Positions 7,436 through 13,531 of a stretch of 13,531 nt of DNA are shown here, in pieces. Under the pieces are notes generated by a model. It worked only from the letters and a program-made list of their open reading frames with translations. It had not been told where the DNA came from and searched no databases. The position numbers and the translations under genes are program-made. The DNA is from Nitriliruptoraceae bacterium (GTDB taxonomy: Bacteria; Actinomycetota; Nitriliruptoria; Nitriliruptorales; Nitriliruptoraceae). Positions within the stretch are counted from its first letter, which is position 1. Every line of letters starts with the position of its first letter. The stretch is taken from positions 1 through 13,531 of the forward strand of contig SKII01000087.1 of the NCBI GenBank assembly GCA_007116505.1, given 5' to 3'.

Positions 7436-10037
7436 GCGTGCGCTCCGCGGCGGCGGCGGTCGCTGCGGGCGTGAACGGCATCGGCGCGTAGCCACCGTCG
7501 CGCCAGCGCTCGGCCTGGTCGGTGTAGTGGCGGTGGAACGGCCGGCCCGACTGGCCCGTCAGGTGGATCCAGCGCCCCGCGTCGAGGTCGGACAGGTCCA
7601 TGAGCATCCGCATCGACGGGACCCAGACGACCTCGTAGCCGTCGGGCGCGTACCACGCGTTGGCGTTGACGATGTCCGTCCCGCCGGACGCCTCGAGCGG
7701 GCCACGGTTGAACAGCCGCTCGACCGGGCCGATGCCGGACGTTCCGAACGAGCCGTGCGTCAGCGTGAGCGTGTGGATCGCCCCCCACCGCCAGGCGGCT
7801 GGGTCCGATCCGAGCAGCGAGCTCAGCTCGTCGTGCGCCTGCTCCATCGCGGCGAGCAGCACGTCGTCGCGCGTCTGACGCTCCGGGAGCGACTCGTCGT
7901 GCCACCACGGGCTCGTCGGATCGTCGAGCAGGCCGCGCACGCCCTCCCACCAGCGTCCACCACCGGACGGCCACGCCCAATCGGGCAGCTCGTCGTGGAA
8001 CGTCAGCGCGAGCACGGCGCGCCAGGTCGCGTTGAACGCGGCGGCGGCTGCCGAGTCCGCGTGGTCCTGGAGGTCCCACGTCGCGAGGAGCCCCTGGATC
8101 GTGCCGACGCGCGGGTCGTCGCCATCGAGCGCGAGCAGGTACGGCACGAGCGTCGCGGCGTTCGTGTTGTGGTCGTCGAGCTGGATGGCAGCGAGGTCGT
8201 CGAGCGTGAGGTCCTCGCGACCCTCGAGCAGCTGCACGATCCGTCCGCCCCGCTGGCCGGCGCTCACGTCGACGTGGAGGAACGGGGTGGACCCTGGCGG
8301 GAGGACCATCTGGTTGGCCGTCGCGATGAACCCGCTCGCGGGGTTGAGGGTGTAGGGCAGCTCGTCGAACGCCAGGAAGCGCTGCCACTCCGCGATGCCC
8401 GTCCAGCCGGGCACGGGCAGCGTGCCGTCGTGGCCCTCACGGACGGGGATGCGCCCGGGAGCCTGGTAGGCGATGTTGCCCTCGCGGTCGGCGTAGAGGA
8501 GGTTCTGGCTCGGCACCTCGAAGTCTGCGGCCGCCCGCCGGAAGGTCGCGAAGTCGTGCGCGGCCATGAGCCCGGGCACGGCGTTCGCCGTCCGGCCCGG
8601 GTCGAGGGCCGTCCAGCGCAGCGCGACCGCGTACTCCGCGCCGTCCGGTCCGCGCAGCGGCCCGTCGGCGAGCTCATGCACCGACTCGGACACGTCGGAG
8701 AGCAGCGGGCCGTTCGCCGTCGAGCGGATCGAGAGGGTGACCGGCTCGCCGCGCGCCACACGGATCGTCTCCGTACGGACGGTGACGGGTGCCGGCCCGT
8801 TCGCGGTGATGACACGGTCGCCCTCGATGCGCTCGACGACCATGTCGGCGACGTCAGGCCCGAGGTTCGTGAACGCCCACGCCACGTCCGCGTTGTGCCC
8901 GATGATGATGCCGGGCATGCCGGAGAACGAGAACCCGGCGACGTCGTACGGGCATGCCGCGCCCACCGGCTCGCAGCGCAGCCGGACCTGGTACCACAGC
9001 GACGGCTGCGACGGTCCGAGGTGCGGGTCGTTCGCGAGCAGCGCCCCGCCGGTGGCGCTGCGCGACGGGGCGATGACCCACGAGTTCGACCCGATGCCGG
9101 GCCCTGAGCCGTCCCCGAGCAGCTGTGGTGCGGACGCGAGCGCGAGCCGTGCCGCCTCGAGCGCCGCCCCCACCGCATCCGGATCGGCGGCGACACGCAC
9201 CGGTGGCGGCCCGTCGACGGCGTCGCCCGAGCTGTTGGACGCCTCGCCCGCGGAGGGACGGACGTAGGCCGGCGTGCCCGTCGGGCGGACCTGGTCGCCG
9301 CTCGCTGGCACGAACTCGCCGTCGACGACGCCACCGCCCCACGGCAGGATCGTCGGGTAGGTCCTCGCGTCGAACTCGGGGTAGAGGTCGGTCCACGACC
9401 GGCCCGGGCCGAGGTCGGCCGTGAGGAGCCGTCCGCGCTCGAGCTCGACCTCCATGTTGGACCGGAGGTCCCACGCCATCGCCTTCAGCCAGGCGAGCGA
9501 GTCGACGGGTGTCCACGGCTCGGGCCGGTAGCCCGGTCCGCGCGTGACCGGGAGCAGCGCGTGCTCGAGCGACAGCGCCGATCCGCGCCGCCCCGCCATC
9601 CAGGCGTTCACCCCATCGGCGTACGCCTCGAGCATGAGCCGAGCCGGCTCGTCGAGCAGCGCGACCTCCTGCTCGGCGACGTAGCGCCAGCCGAGCGTGC
9701 GGATGAAGCGGTCGGTGCCGAGCGCGCTCGCGCCGAACAGCTCCGAGACGCGGCCGGCCGTGACGTGGCGTCGGAAGTCCATCTCCCAGAACCGGTCCTG
9801 GGCGTGCACGTAGCCCTGCGTCATGAACAGGTCCCGCGCGGAGGACGCGACGATCGTCGGGACGCCGTCGGCGTCCCGCTCGACGGTCACGCTCGCGCCG
9901 AGACCCCGCAGCGTCGCCGTCCCGCTGACCTCAGGGAACGACCGCCGCACGCCGACGACGCCGGCGACGGTCCCGATGACGACCGCGACGACGACCGTGA
10001 ACGCCAGTGCTGCAGTGATACGTCGGACCCAGCGCAT
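7413..10037 (-). CDS. Penicillin acylase (amidase) family N-terminal-nucleophile hydrolase
   Basis: The 874-residue precursor belongs to the penicillin amidase family, which hydrolyses amides such as beta-lactams or acyl-homoserine lactones after self-cleavage into two chains. Residues 7-30 are a signal peptide or membrane anchor preceded by Arg residues, so it acts outside the cytoplasm. The autocatalytic site and nucleophile is Ser317 in GIGSNSWVIAPSRSATGGAL, followed by LLANDPHLG. SGMPGIIIGHNADVAWAFTN (372-391) and the Asn512 region QNLLYADREGNIAYQ are typical of the beta chain. The C-terminal block WVPSMRMLMDLSDLD and LTGQSGRPFHRHYTDQAERW is diagnostic. Cleavage gives a beta chain of about 558 residues. 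Residues 235-310 are low-complexity and could be the spacer. The only two cysteines, 355 and 362, may form a disulfide. It runs opposite to miaA and dapF, breaking the conserved block. The true substrate cannot be told from sequence. Confidence 0.93.
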   Translation of the reverse strand: MRWVRRITAALAFTVVVAVVIGTVAGVVGVRRSFPEVSGTATLRGLGASVTVERDADGVPTIVASSARDLFMTQGYVHAQDRFWEMDFRRHVTAGRVSELFGASALGTDRFIRTLGWRYVAEQEVALLDEPARLMLEAYADGVNAWMAGRRGSALSLEHALLPVTRGPGYRPEPWTPVDSLAWLKAMAWDLRSNMEVELERGRLLTADLGPGRSWTDLYPEFDARTYPTILPWGGGVVDGEFVPASGDQVRPTGTPAYVRPSAGEASNSSGDAVDGPPPVRVAADPDAVGAALEAARLALASAPQLLGDGSGPGIGSNSWVIAPSRSATGGALLANDPHLGPSQPSLWYQVRLRCEPVGAACPYDVAGFSFSGMPGIIIGHNADVAWAFTNLGPDVADMVVERIEGDRVITANGPAPVTVRTETIRVARGEPVTLSIRSTANGPLLSDVSESVHELADGPLRGPDGAEYAVALRWTALDPGRTANAVPGLMAAHDFATFRRAAADFEVPSQNLLYADREGNIAYQAPGRIPVREGHDGTLPVPGWTGIAEWQRFLAFDELPYTLNPASGFIATANQMVLPPGSTPFLHVDVSAGQRGGRIVQLLEGREDLTLDDLAAIQLDDHNTNAATLVPYLLALDGDDPRVGTIQGLLATWDLQDHADSAAAAAFNATWRAVLALTFHDELPDWAWPSGGGRWWEGVRGLLDDPTSPWWHDESLPERQTRDDVLLAAMEQAHDELSSLLGSDPAAWRWGAIHTLTLTHGSFGTSGIGPVERLFNRGPLEASGGTDIVNANAWYAPDGYEVVWVPSMRMLMDLSDLDAGRWIHLTGQSGRPFHRHYTDQAERWRDGGYAPMPFTPAATAAAAERTLTLRPTG

Positions 10038-10084
10038 GCGACCCCCGAGCTCCCCCGACCCCGCCGGGTCGGCCGTGTGCGGCG

Positions 10085-10090
10085 AGCGTA
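10085..10090 (-). promoter_or_regulatory. Candidate -10 element for the acylase gene
   Basis: Read on the minus strand this is TACGCT, preceded by C, a TANNNT -10 of the same form found upstream of the small membrane protein and lexA. Transcription would begin near 10078, leaving a leader of about 40 bases. No -35 is recognisable and the acylase Shine-Dalgarno is weak (GGGGG), so this rests on position and hexamer only. Confidence 0.33.
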
Positions 10091-10114
10091 GGCGAGGGGT
10101 GGCGCGTCCTCCCG

Positions 10115-10120
10115 TACCCT
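10115..10120 (+). promoter_or_regulatory. -10 element of a probable leaderless dapF promoter
   Basis: TACCCT fits the actinobacterial TANNNT -10 and ends 6 bases before the dapF ATG at 10127. With the usual -10 to start-site distance, transcription would begin at or next to the A of the ATG. The six bases between (CGCTCC) contain no Shine-Dalgarno, which agrees with leaderless translation, common in actinobacteria. No -35 is visible. Confidence 0.6.
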
Positions 10121-10126
10121 CGCTCC

Positions 10127-11044
10127 ATGACGATCATGACCGCCCACGGTGCCGGGAACACGTTCGTGGTGCTCGTCGACCCCGACGGGACCCGTCGCCT
10201 GTCCGACGAGCTCGCCCGCGTGCTCTGCGACCCGGACGGCCCGCTGGCCGTCTCGGGACGGGGGGCGGACGGCGCCATCCGCGTCGCACCGGCGGAGGAC
10301 GGCCGCTCCGACGTGGTCATGGACCACCGCAACGCCGACGGTTCGCTCGCCGAGATGTGCGGCAACGGGGTCCGCGTCGTCGCCCGTGTCGCCCTCGATC
10401 AGCGTCTCGTGGACCCGACCGTCGAGGAGGTCACCGTCCTCTCGCTCGCCGGACCGCGACCGGTCCGCATCGTCCGGGACCGCGAGGGCGGCTTCCTCGC
10501 GGCCGCGGTCTCGATGGGTGCGCCGCGGCGCGACCCCGCGGACGTCGGGTTCAGCGCCTCGTGGGCGCGGACCGACATGGGCGGACGGTGGCACCTCGAG
10601 GACGTGCCCGTCGGCTTCGACGTCGTGTCGATGGGGAACCCCCATGCCGTCGTCGCCGTCGACGACCTGGCAGCCGCGCCCCTCGAGTCGCTCGGCCGTG
10701 ACCTGCAGTCCCATCCGGCGTTCGAGGCGGGGGTCAACGTCGGCTTCGTCCGCCTCGAGGATCCCGCGACCGTGCGGCTGCGGGGGCTCGAGCGCGGTGT
10801 GGGGGAGACCGCCGCCTGCGGGACCGGCGCGTGCGCGGCGGTCGCGACGCTCCGGGACCGCGGTCTCGTCGACGCGGAGGTCGCCGTGCACCTCCCCGGC
10901 GGTGTGCTCACCGTCCGCGACCTCGACGGGGAGCTCGAGCTCGAGGGCCCGGCGGAGATCACCGAGGTCCTCAGGACCGACGACGCTCGGCTCGTCGGGA
11001 TCGCGGCCCTCGTGGCGGACGGCTGGGGGCCGGGCGCGGGATGA
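10127..11044 (+). CDS. dapF: Diaminopimelate epimerase DapF
   Basis: DapF converts LL- to meso-diaminopimelate without cofactor, feeding lysine and peptidoglycan synthesis in the cytoplasm. The product is 305 residues, slightly longer than the usual 275-290. The two catalytic cysteines are Cys78 in EMCGNGVRVVAR and Cys231 in GVGETAACGTGACA. HGAGNTFVVL (7-16) and SMGNPHAVV (168-176) are the other conserved substrate-binding blocks. I chose ATG 10127 because it sits just after a -10 element and aligns the HGAGN motif as in relatives; ATG 10136 is the alternative. It diverges from the acylase gene across 89 bases. The stop overlaps the hflX start (ATGA), so the two form an operon, as in mycobacteria. 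Confidence 0.96.
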   Translation: MTIMTAHGAGNTFVVLVDPDGTRRLSDELARVLCDPDGPLAVSGRGADGAIRVAPAEDGRSDVVMDHRNADGSLAEMCGNGVRVVARVALDQRLVDPTVEEVTVLSLAGPRPVRIVRDREGGFLAAAVSMGAPRRDPADVGFSASWARTDMGGRWHLEDVPVGFDVVSMGNPHAVVAVDDLAAAPLESLGRDLQSHPAFEAGVNVGFVRLEDPATVRLRGLERGVGETAACGTGACAAVATLRDRGLVDAEVAVHLPGGVLTVRDLDGELELEGPAEITEVLRTDDARLVGIAALVADGWGPGAG

Positions 11045-12495
11045 CGGACCCGGCCGCGGACGAGGTGCAGGGACCGGAGCTGCAGGGACCTGCGGTGCTG
11101 CGCCGGGCCGATCGACGCCGGGCGGAGCGGGACGTCATCGGCGACGACGCGCCGCGCGAGGGCGTCGACATCATCCGTCCGGTCGAACGTGCCGTCATCG
11201 TCGGCATGGGGCTGCCGGGACGCACCGAGCTGGACGTCGCGGCCTCGCTCGACGAGCTCACGCGCCTCGTCGACACCGCGGGCGGCGTCGTGGTCGCGAG
11301 GACCTCGCAGCGGCGGGTCCATCCCGACCCGGCCACGCACGTCGGCGAGGGCAAGATCGTCGAGATCCGTGCCCTCGCCGAGCTCCACGACGCCGACTCG
11401 GTGATCTTCGACGACGACCTCACGCCGGCGCAGCAGCGGACGCTCGAGGAGCGCATCCGACGCAAGGTCCTCGACCGCACGATCGTCATCCTCGACATCT
11501 TCGCCCAGCATGCGGCCTCGAGGGAGGGCCGTCTTCAGGTGGAGCTCGCGCAGCTCAGCTACCTGCTCCCGCGGCTGCGCGGATGGGGACAGGCGCTGTC
11601 ACGGCAGGCGGGCGGACGGGCCGCCGGTGGTGCAGGCATCGGTGGTCGCGGGCCCGGCGAGACGCAGCTCGAGGTCGACCGTCGGCGCCTCATGCGGCGC
11701 ATCACCACGATCCGCCGCGAGCTCGCCGGCACCGCCCGGGTGCGTGCGGTCAAGGCGGCGCGCCGGCAGCGCAGCGGGCTGCCGGTCGTCGCGCTCGTCG
11801 GCTACACGAACGCGGGGAAGTCCTCGCTGATGAACCGGTTGACGGGGGCCGAGGTCCTCGTCGAGGACCGCCTGTTCGCGACGCTCGACGCGACGCTTCG
11901 CCGCCTCGACCTCGGCGACGGTCGCACCGCGGCGCTGTCCGACACCGTCGGGTTCGTGCGCAAGCTCCCGCACGGGCTCGTCGAGGCGTTCCGCTCGACG
12001 CTGGAGGAGACGGCGCAGGCCGCGCTGCTGCTGCACGTGGTCGACGCTGGCCATCCCGAGGCGCTCGAGCAGCTCGATGCGGTCCGTGAGGTGCTCGCGG
12101 AGATCGGCGCGGACGCCGTACGCGAGCTCGTCGTGCTCAACCAGGTCGACCGCGCCGACCCCGAGGCGCTCGACGAGCTCGAACGTGCCATACGCGAGCT
12201 GCGCCACACCGATCCCGTCCGTGTCTCGGCGCTGACCGGGGAGGGCGCGGAGACGCTCGTCGCCCGCATCGCGCGCGAGCTGCCCGACACCCGTAGGACG
12301 GTGGCCGTGCATCTGCCCTACCGGCGTGAGGACCTCGTCGCGCGTGTGCACCGCGAGGGACGCGTGCTGCGCCTCGAGCATGACGAACATGGCACCCGCA
12401 TCGAGGCCGAGGTGGACGCGGCGCTGGAGGCGGAGCTGGCCGCCGCCGGCACGGCGCTGGACGCGGAGGTCAGCGGACCGAGCGCATCACCGTGA
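11041..12495 (+). CDS. hflX: Ribosome-associated GTPase HflX
   Basis: HflX is a translation-factor-class GTPase that binds the 50S subunit and splits stalled or stress-damaged ribosomes. The product is 484 residues. The N-terminal domain carries RTELDVAASLDELTRLVDTA and GEGKIVEIRALA, with DDDLTPAQQRTLEERI at about 124-139. The glycine-rich signature GIGGRGPGETQLE is at 199-211. GTPase motifs are G1 GYTNAGKS (254-261), G2 around Thr281 in LFATLDAT, G3 DTVGF (301-305), G4 NQVD (367-370) and G5 SALTGEG (396-402). Its N-terminal 45 residues are acidic and poorly conserved. ATG 11041 overlaps the dapF TGA, so translation is coupled; an open frame continues upstream but only as out-of-frame dapF sequence. 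The last 26 bases overlap the end of lexA on the other strand. Confidence 0.96.
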   Translation: MTDPAADEVQGPELQGPAVLRRADRRRAERDVIGDDAPREGVDIIRPVERAVIVGMGLPGRTELDVAASLDELTRLVDTAGGVVVARTSQRRVHPDPATHVGEGKIVEIRALAELHDADSVIFDDDLTPAQQRTLEERIRRKVLDRTIVILDIFAQHAASREGRLQVELAQLSYLLPRLRGWGQALSRQAGGRAAGGAGIGGRGPGETQLEVDRRRLMRRITTIRRELAGTARVRAVKAARRQRSGLPVVALVGYTNAGKSSLMNRLTGAEVLVEDRLFATLDATLRRLDLGDGRTAALSDTVGFVRKLPHGLVEAFRSTLEETAQAALLLHVVDAGHPEALEQLDAVREVLAEIGADAVRELVVLNQVDRADPEALDELERAIRELRHTDPVRVSALTGEGAETLVARIARELPDTRRTVAVHLPYRREDLVARVHREGRVLRLEHDEHGTRIEAEVDAALEAELAAAGTALDAEVSGPSASP

Positions 12496-13153
12496 CGACC
12501 TTGCCGAGGATGCTGGCGTCCTGGTCGGGGAGCACCGGGATCGGCTCGTAGGCGGCGTTGGCCGGGTCGAGGAACACCTCGCCGGAGCGTGTGCGACGGA
12601 AGAACTTGACCGTGGCGGCACCGTCGATGAGCGCGGCGCACATCTCGCCCTGCTCGACCTTCGGCTGGGCGCGGACGACCACGAGGTCACCGTCGAGCAC
12701 CCCCGCCTCGATCATCGAGTCGCCTCGGACGGTGAGCATGAACAGCTCACCGTCGCCGACGAGCTCCTTGGGGAGGGGCAGGACGGTGTCGACCCGCTCC
12801 TCGGCGAGGATGGGGGCGCCGGCGGCGATCTCGCCGACGAGCGGGACGTTGCGGCTGGCTCCCGGCCGCATGCTCAGGTTCGTGACCCGGTCACGTCCGA
12901 GCTCCATCGCGCGGCCCTTCGCGGCGTCGCGACGCAGGTAGCCGCGGGCCTCGAGCGACTCGAGCTGCGCGTGGACCGAGGACGGTGAGCTGAGCCCGAC
13001 CGCGTCGCCGATCTCACGCACCGACGGCGGGTAGCCCCGCTCGTCGATGCTCGCCTGGATGACGTCGAGGATGGCGCGCTGCCGATCGGTGAGCGAACCC
13101 TCCGTCGGTCCGTCCGTCGTCCGCTCCTGCCCGTCGAAGGCGTCCCGGTCCAT
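12470..13153 (-). CDS. lexA: SOS repressor LexA
   Basis: LexA represses the DNA-damage regulon and cuts itself when bound by the RecA filament. The product is 227 residues, close to other actinobacterial LexA proteins. The winged helix-turn-helix domain spans about 20-85, with SVREIGDAVGLSSPSSVHAQ holding the recognition region. The self-cleavage site is Ala111-Gly112 in EIAAGAPI. The catalytic dyad is Ser146 (RGDSM) and Lys183 (TVKFF) in the S24 peptidase domain. All key residues are present, so it should be cleavable. The first 20 residues are acidic and not conserved. ATG 13153 is preceded by AGGACGGGGA, a modest Shine-Dalgarno. It is controlled by its own product through operators just upstream, and its tail overlaps hflX by 26 bases. 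Confidence 0.97.
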   Translation of the reverse strand: MDRDAFDGQERTTDGPTEGSLTDRQRAILDVIQASIDERGYPPSVREIGDAVGLSSPSSVHAQLESLEARGYLRRDAAKGRAMELGRDRVTNLSMRPGASRNVPLVGEIAAGAPILAEERVDTVLPLPKELVGDGELFMLTVRGDSMIEAGVLDGDLVVVRAQPKVEQGEMCAALIDGAATVKFFRRTRSGEVFLDPANAAYEPIPVLPDQDASILGKVVTVMRSVR

Positions 13154-13207
13154 GCTGTCCCCGTCCTGCGTGTCCCTGTGGTCGTCGCCGGATGGTCGCC
13201 CGGCCGT

Positions 13208-13221
13208 CGAACACGCGTTCG
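13208..13221. promoter_or_regulatory. LexA operator 1 (lexA-proximal)
   Basis: CGAACACGCGTTCG is a perfect CGAAC-N4-GTTCG box centred 61 bases upstream of the lexA ATG. It covers the predicted lexA transcription start (near 13218), so it fits autorepression. Confidence 0.88.
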
Positions 13222-13224
13222 CCA

Positions 13225-13230
13225 GCGTAG
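13225..13230 (-). promoter_or_regulatory. Candidate -10 element of lexA
   Basis: On the minus strand this reads TACGCT within CTACGCTGGCG, identical over 11 bases to the candidate promoter at 3299-3309. The start would be near 13218, with a leader of about 65 bases. The -35 position (about 13248-13253) shows no good match but overlaps LexA operator 2. Operators 1 and 2 thus flank this element. Confidence 0.5.
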
Positions 13231-13250
13231 CGGGCCGAGGCGCTCGGAGG

Positions 13251-13264
13251 CGAACGTCCGTTCG
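13251..13264. promoter_or_regulatory. LexA operator 2
   Basis: CGAACGTCCGTTCG is a perfect CGAAC-N4-GTTCG box. Its centre is 43 bases from operator 1 and only 15 from operator 3; one base separates operators 2 and 3. It covers the expected -35 region of lexA. Confidence 0.85.
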
Positions 13265-13265
13265 A

Positions 13266-13279
13266 CGAACACCTGTTCG
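13266..13279. promoter_or_regulatory. LexA operator 3
   Basis: CGAACACCTGTTCG is the exact reverse complement of the recA operator. Its right half overlaps the start of a further GTTCGAAC palindrome (13275-13282). It lies between the lexA and divergent-gene promoters and could serve either. Confidence 0.9.
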
Positions 13280-13306
13280 AACGGACGGGTCGCCGGGGCT
13301 GCGGAC

Positions 13307-13320
13307 CGAACACCTGTTCG
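13307..13320. promoter_or_regulatory. LexA operator 4 (divergent-gene-proximal)
   Basis: This is the same 14-mer as operator 3, CGAACACCTGTTCG, centred 41 bases from it. It lies about 85 bases before the ATG of the divergent gene. A poor -10-like TTCACT (13322-13327) follows directly, an arrangement resembling the recA promoter, where the operator fills the -35/-10 spacer. Confidence 0.9.
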
Positions 13321-13404
13321 CTTCACTGCGCCCAGCGCGCCGGACGGCCCCGAGCCCGGGTCCCCGCCCGGCCCACCGTCCAGGAGACGTCCGAGGAGGA
13401 CCCC

Positions 13405-13531
13405 ATGGCAGCGAGCACCGTCGTCAGCGACCGGAGCCACGGAAGGGCGGCCGCCCTGTCCGCCCGGGCGGCCGCGAGGACCGCCCCGCGGGGGGCGGGG
13501 CTCGCTCCCGTCGTGGCGCTGCCGGTCCGCA
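13405..13531 (+). CDS. Start of a LexA-controlled gene divergent from lexA; possible SOS cell-division inhibitor (3'-truncated)
   Basis: Only 42 codons are inside the window: an Ala/Arg-rich, basic N-terminus beginning MAASTVVSDRSHGRAAAL and turning hydrophobic at the edge (LAPVVALPV). The ATG has an excellent Shine-Dalgarno GAGGAGGA (13393-13400) 4 bases upstream. The sequence itself identifies no family. Position is the clue: in mycobacteria, corynebacteria and Bacillus the gene divergent from lexA (chiZ/Rv2719c, divS, yneA) encodes an SOS-induced membrane protein, often with a LysM domain, that blocks division during DNA damage. Four LexA operators in the shared region, one just upstream of the likely promoter, support SOS control. 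The basic cytoplasmic start followed by hydrophobic residues is compatible with a single-pass membrane protein. The gene call is solid; the function is inferred from context only. Confidence 0.65.
   Translation, partial: MAASTVVSDRSHGRAAALSARAAARTAPRGAGLAPVVALPVR

Noticed and set aside
6819..9107. A 762-codon plus-strand open frame across miaA and the acylase
   Set aside because: It is out of frame with miaA and antisense to the acylase, has Arg/Ser/Pro-rich shadow composition, and both real genes on this stretch show intact family motifs.
11184..11197. Possible LexA box inside hflX (CGAACGTGCCGTCA)
   Set aside because: Only the left half fits; the right half lacks GTTCG, and it lies within coding sequence far from any promoter.
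10149..12089. A 646-codon plus-strand open frame over dapF and hflX
   Set aside because: It is a Ser/Arg/Pro-rich frame shadow of two genes with complete motifs and normal spacing.

Overview
The window is very GC-rich (close to three quarters G+C by eye) with densely packed genes and GTG as well as ATG starts. The order cinA – recA – recX – miaB – miaA – dapF – hflX – lexA – divergent SOS gene matches the well-known actinobacterial block (in Mycobacterium recA-recX … miaB … miaA-dapF-hflX … lexA-chiZ-nrdR). This suggests chromosomal core DNA of an actinomycete-type bacterium (Actinomycetota). The -10 elements (TANNNT) and the CGAAC-N4-GTTCG LexA boxes agree. I cannot name the genus; a deep-branching high-GC lineage is possible but unproven.

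Left part (1-3252): the 3' end of a CinA-family gene runs tail to tail into a minus-strand DEDDh exonuclease, and the two coding ends overlap by 45 bases. An intergenic region of about 420 bases then carries the recA promoter, with a perfect LexA operator exactly between its -35 and -10. recA and recX follow, two bases apart. recX has a long Pro/Gly-rich N-terminal extension containing a 12-bp tandem repeat.

Middle part (3253-7435): a small three-helix membrane protein overlaps a major facilitator superfamily transporter, whose best-supported start is a CTG in a CTGA overlap. Next come miaB and miaA, which make the two successive modifications of tRNA A37. A perfect 21-bp tandem duplication spans the miaB stop and the miaA start, so both signals are present twice. 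miaA overlaps the tail of a minus-strand penicillin-acylase-family Ntn hydrolase by 23 bases.

Right part (7413-13531): the acylase and dapF diverge from a short intergenic region; dapF looks leaderless. dapF and hflX overlap (ATGA). hflX overlaps the tail of minus-strand lexA by 26 bases. Upstream of lexA lie four perfect LexA operators, two of them the same 14-mer as the recA operator in reverse. They separate lexA from the first 42 codons of a divergent gene that sits where the SOS cell-division inhibitor (ChiZ/DivS/YneA type) sits in relatives.

Overall this is a conserved DNA-repair, tRNA-modification and lysine/peptidoglycan-precursor block with a clear recA/lexA SOS circuit. I see no CRISPR array, transposon, RNA gene or phage, and no clearly new system. 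The points most worth a second look are the operator architecture, the CTG start, the miaB/miaA duplication, the unusual neighbours (exonuclease, acylase) and the three tail-to-tail coding overlaps.
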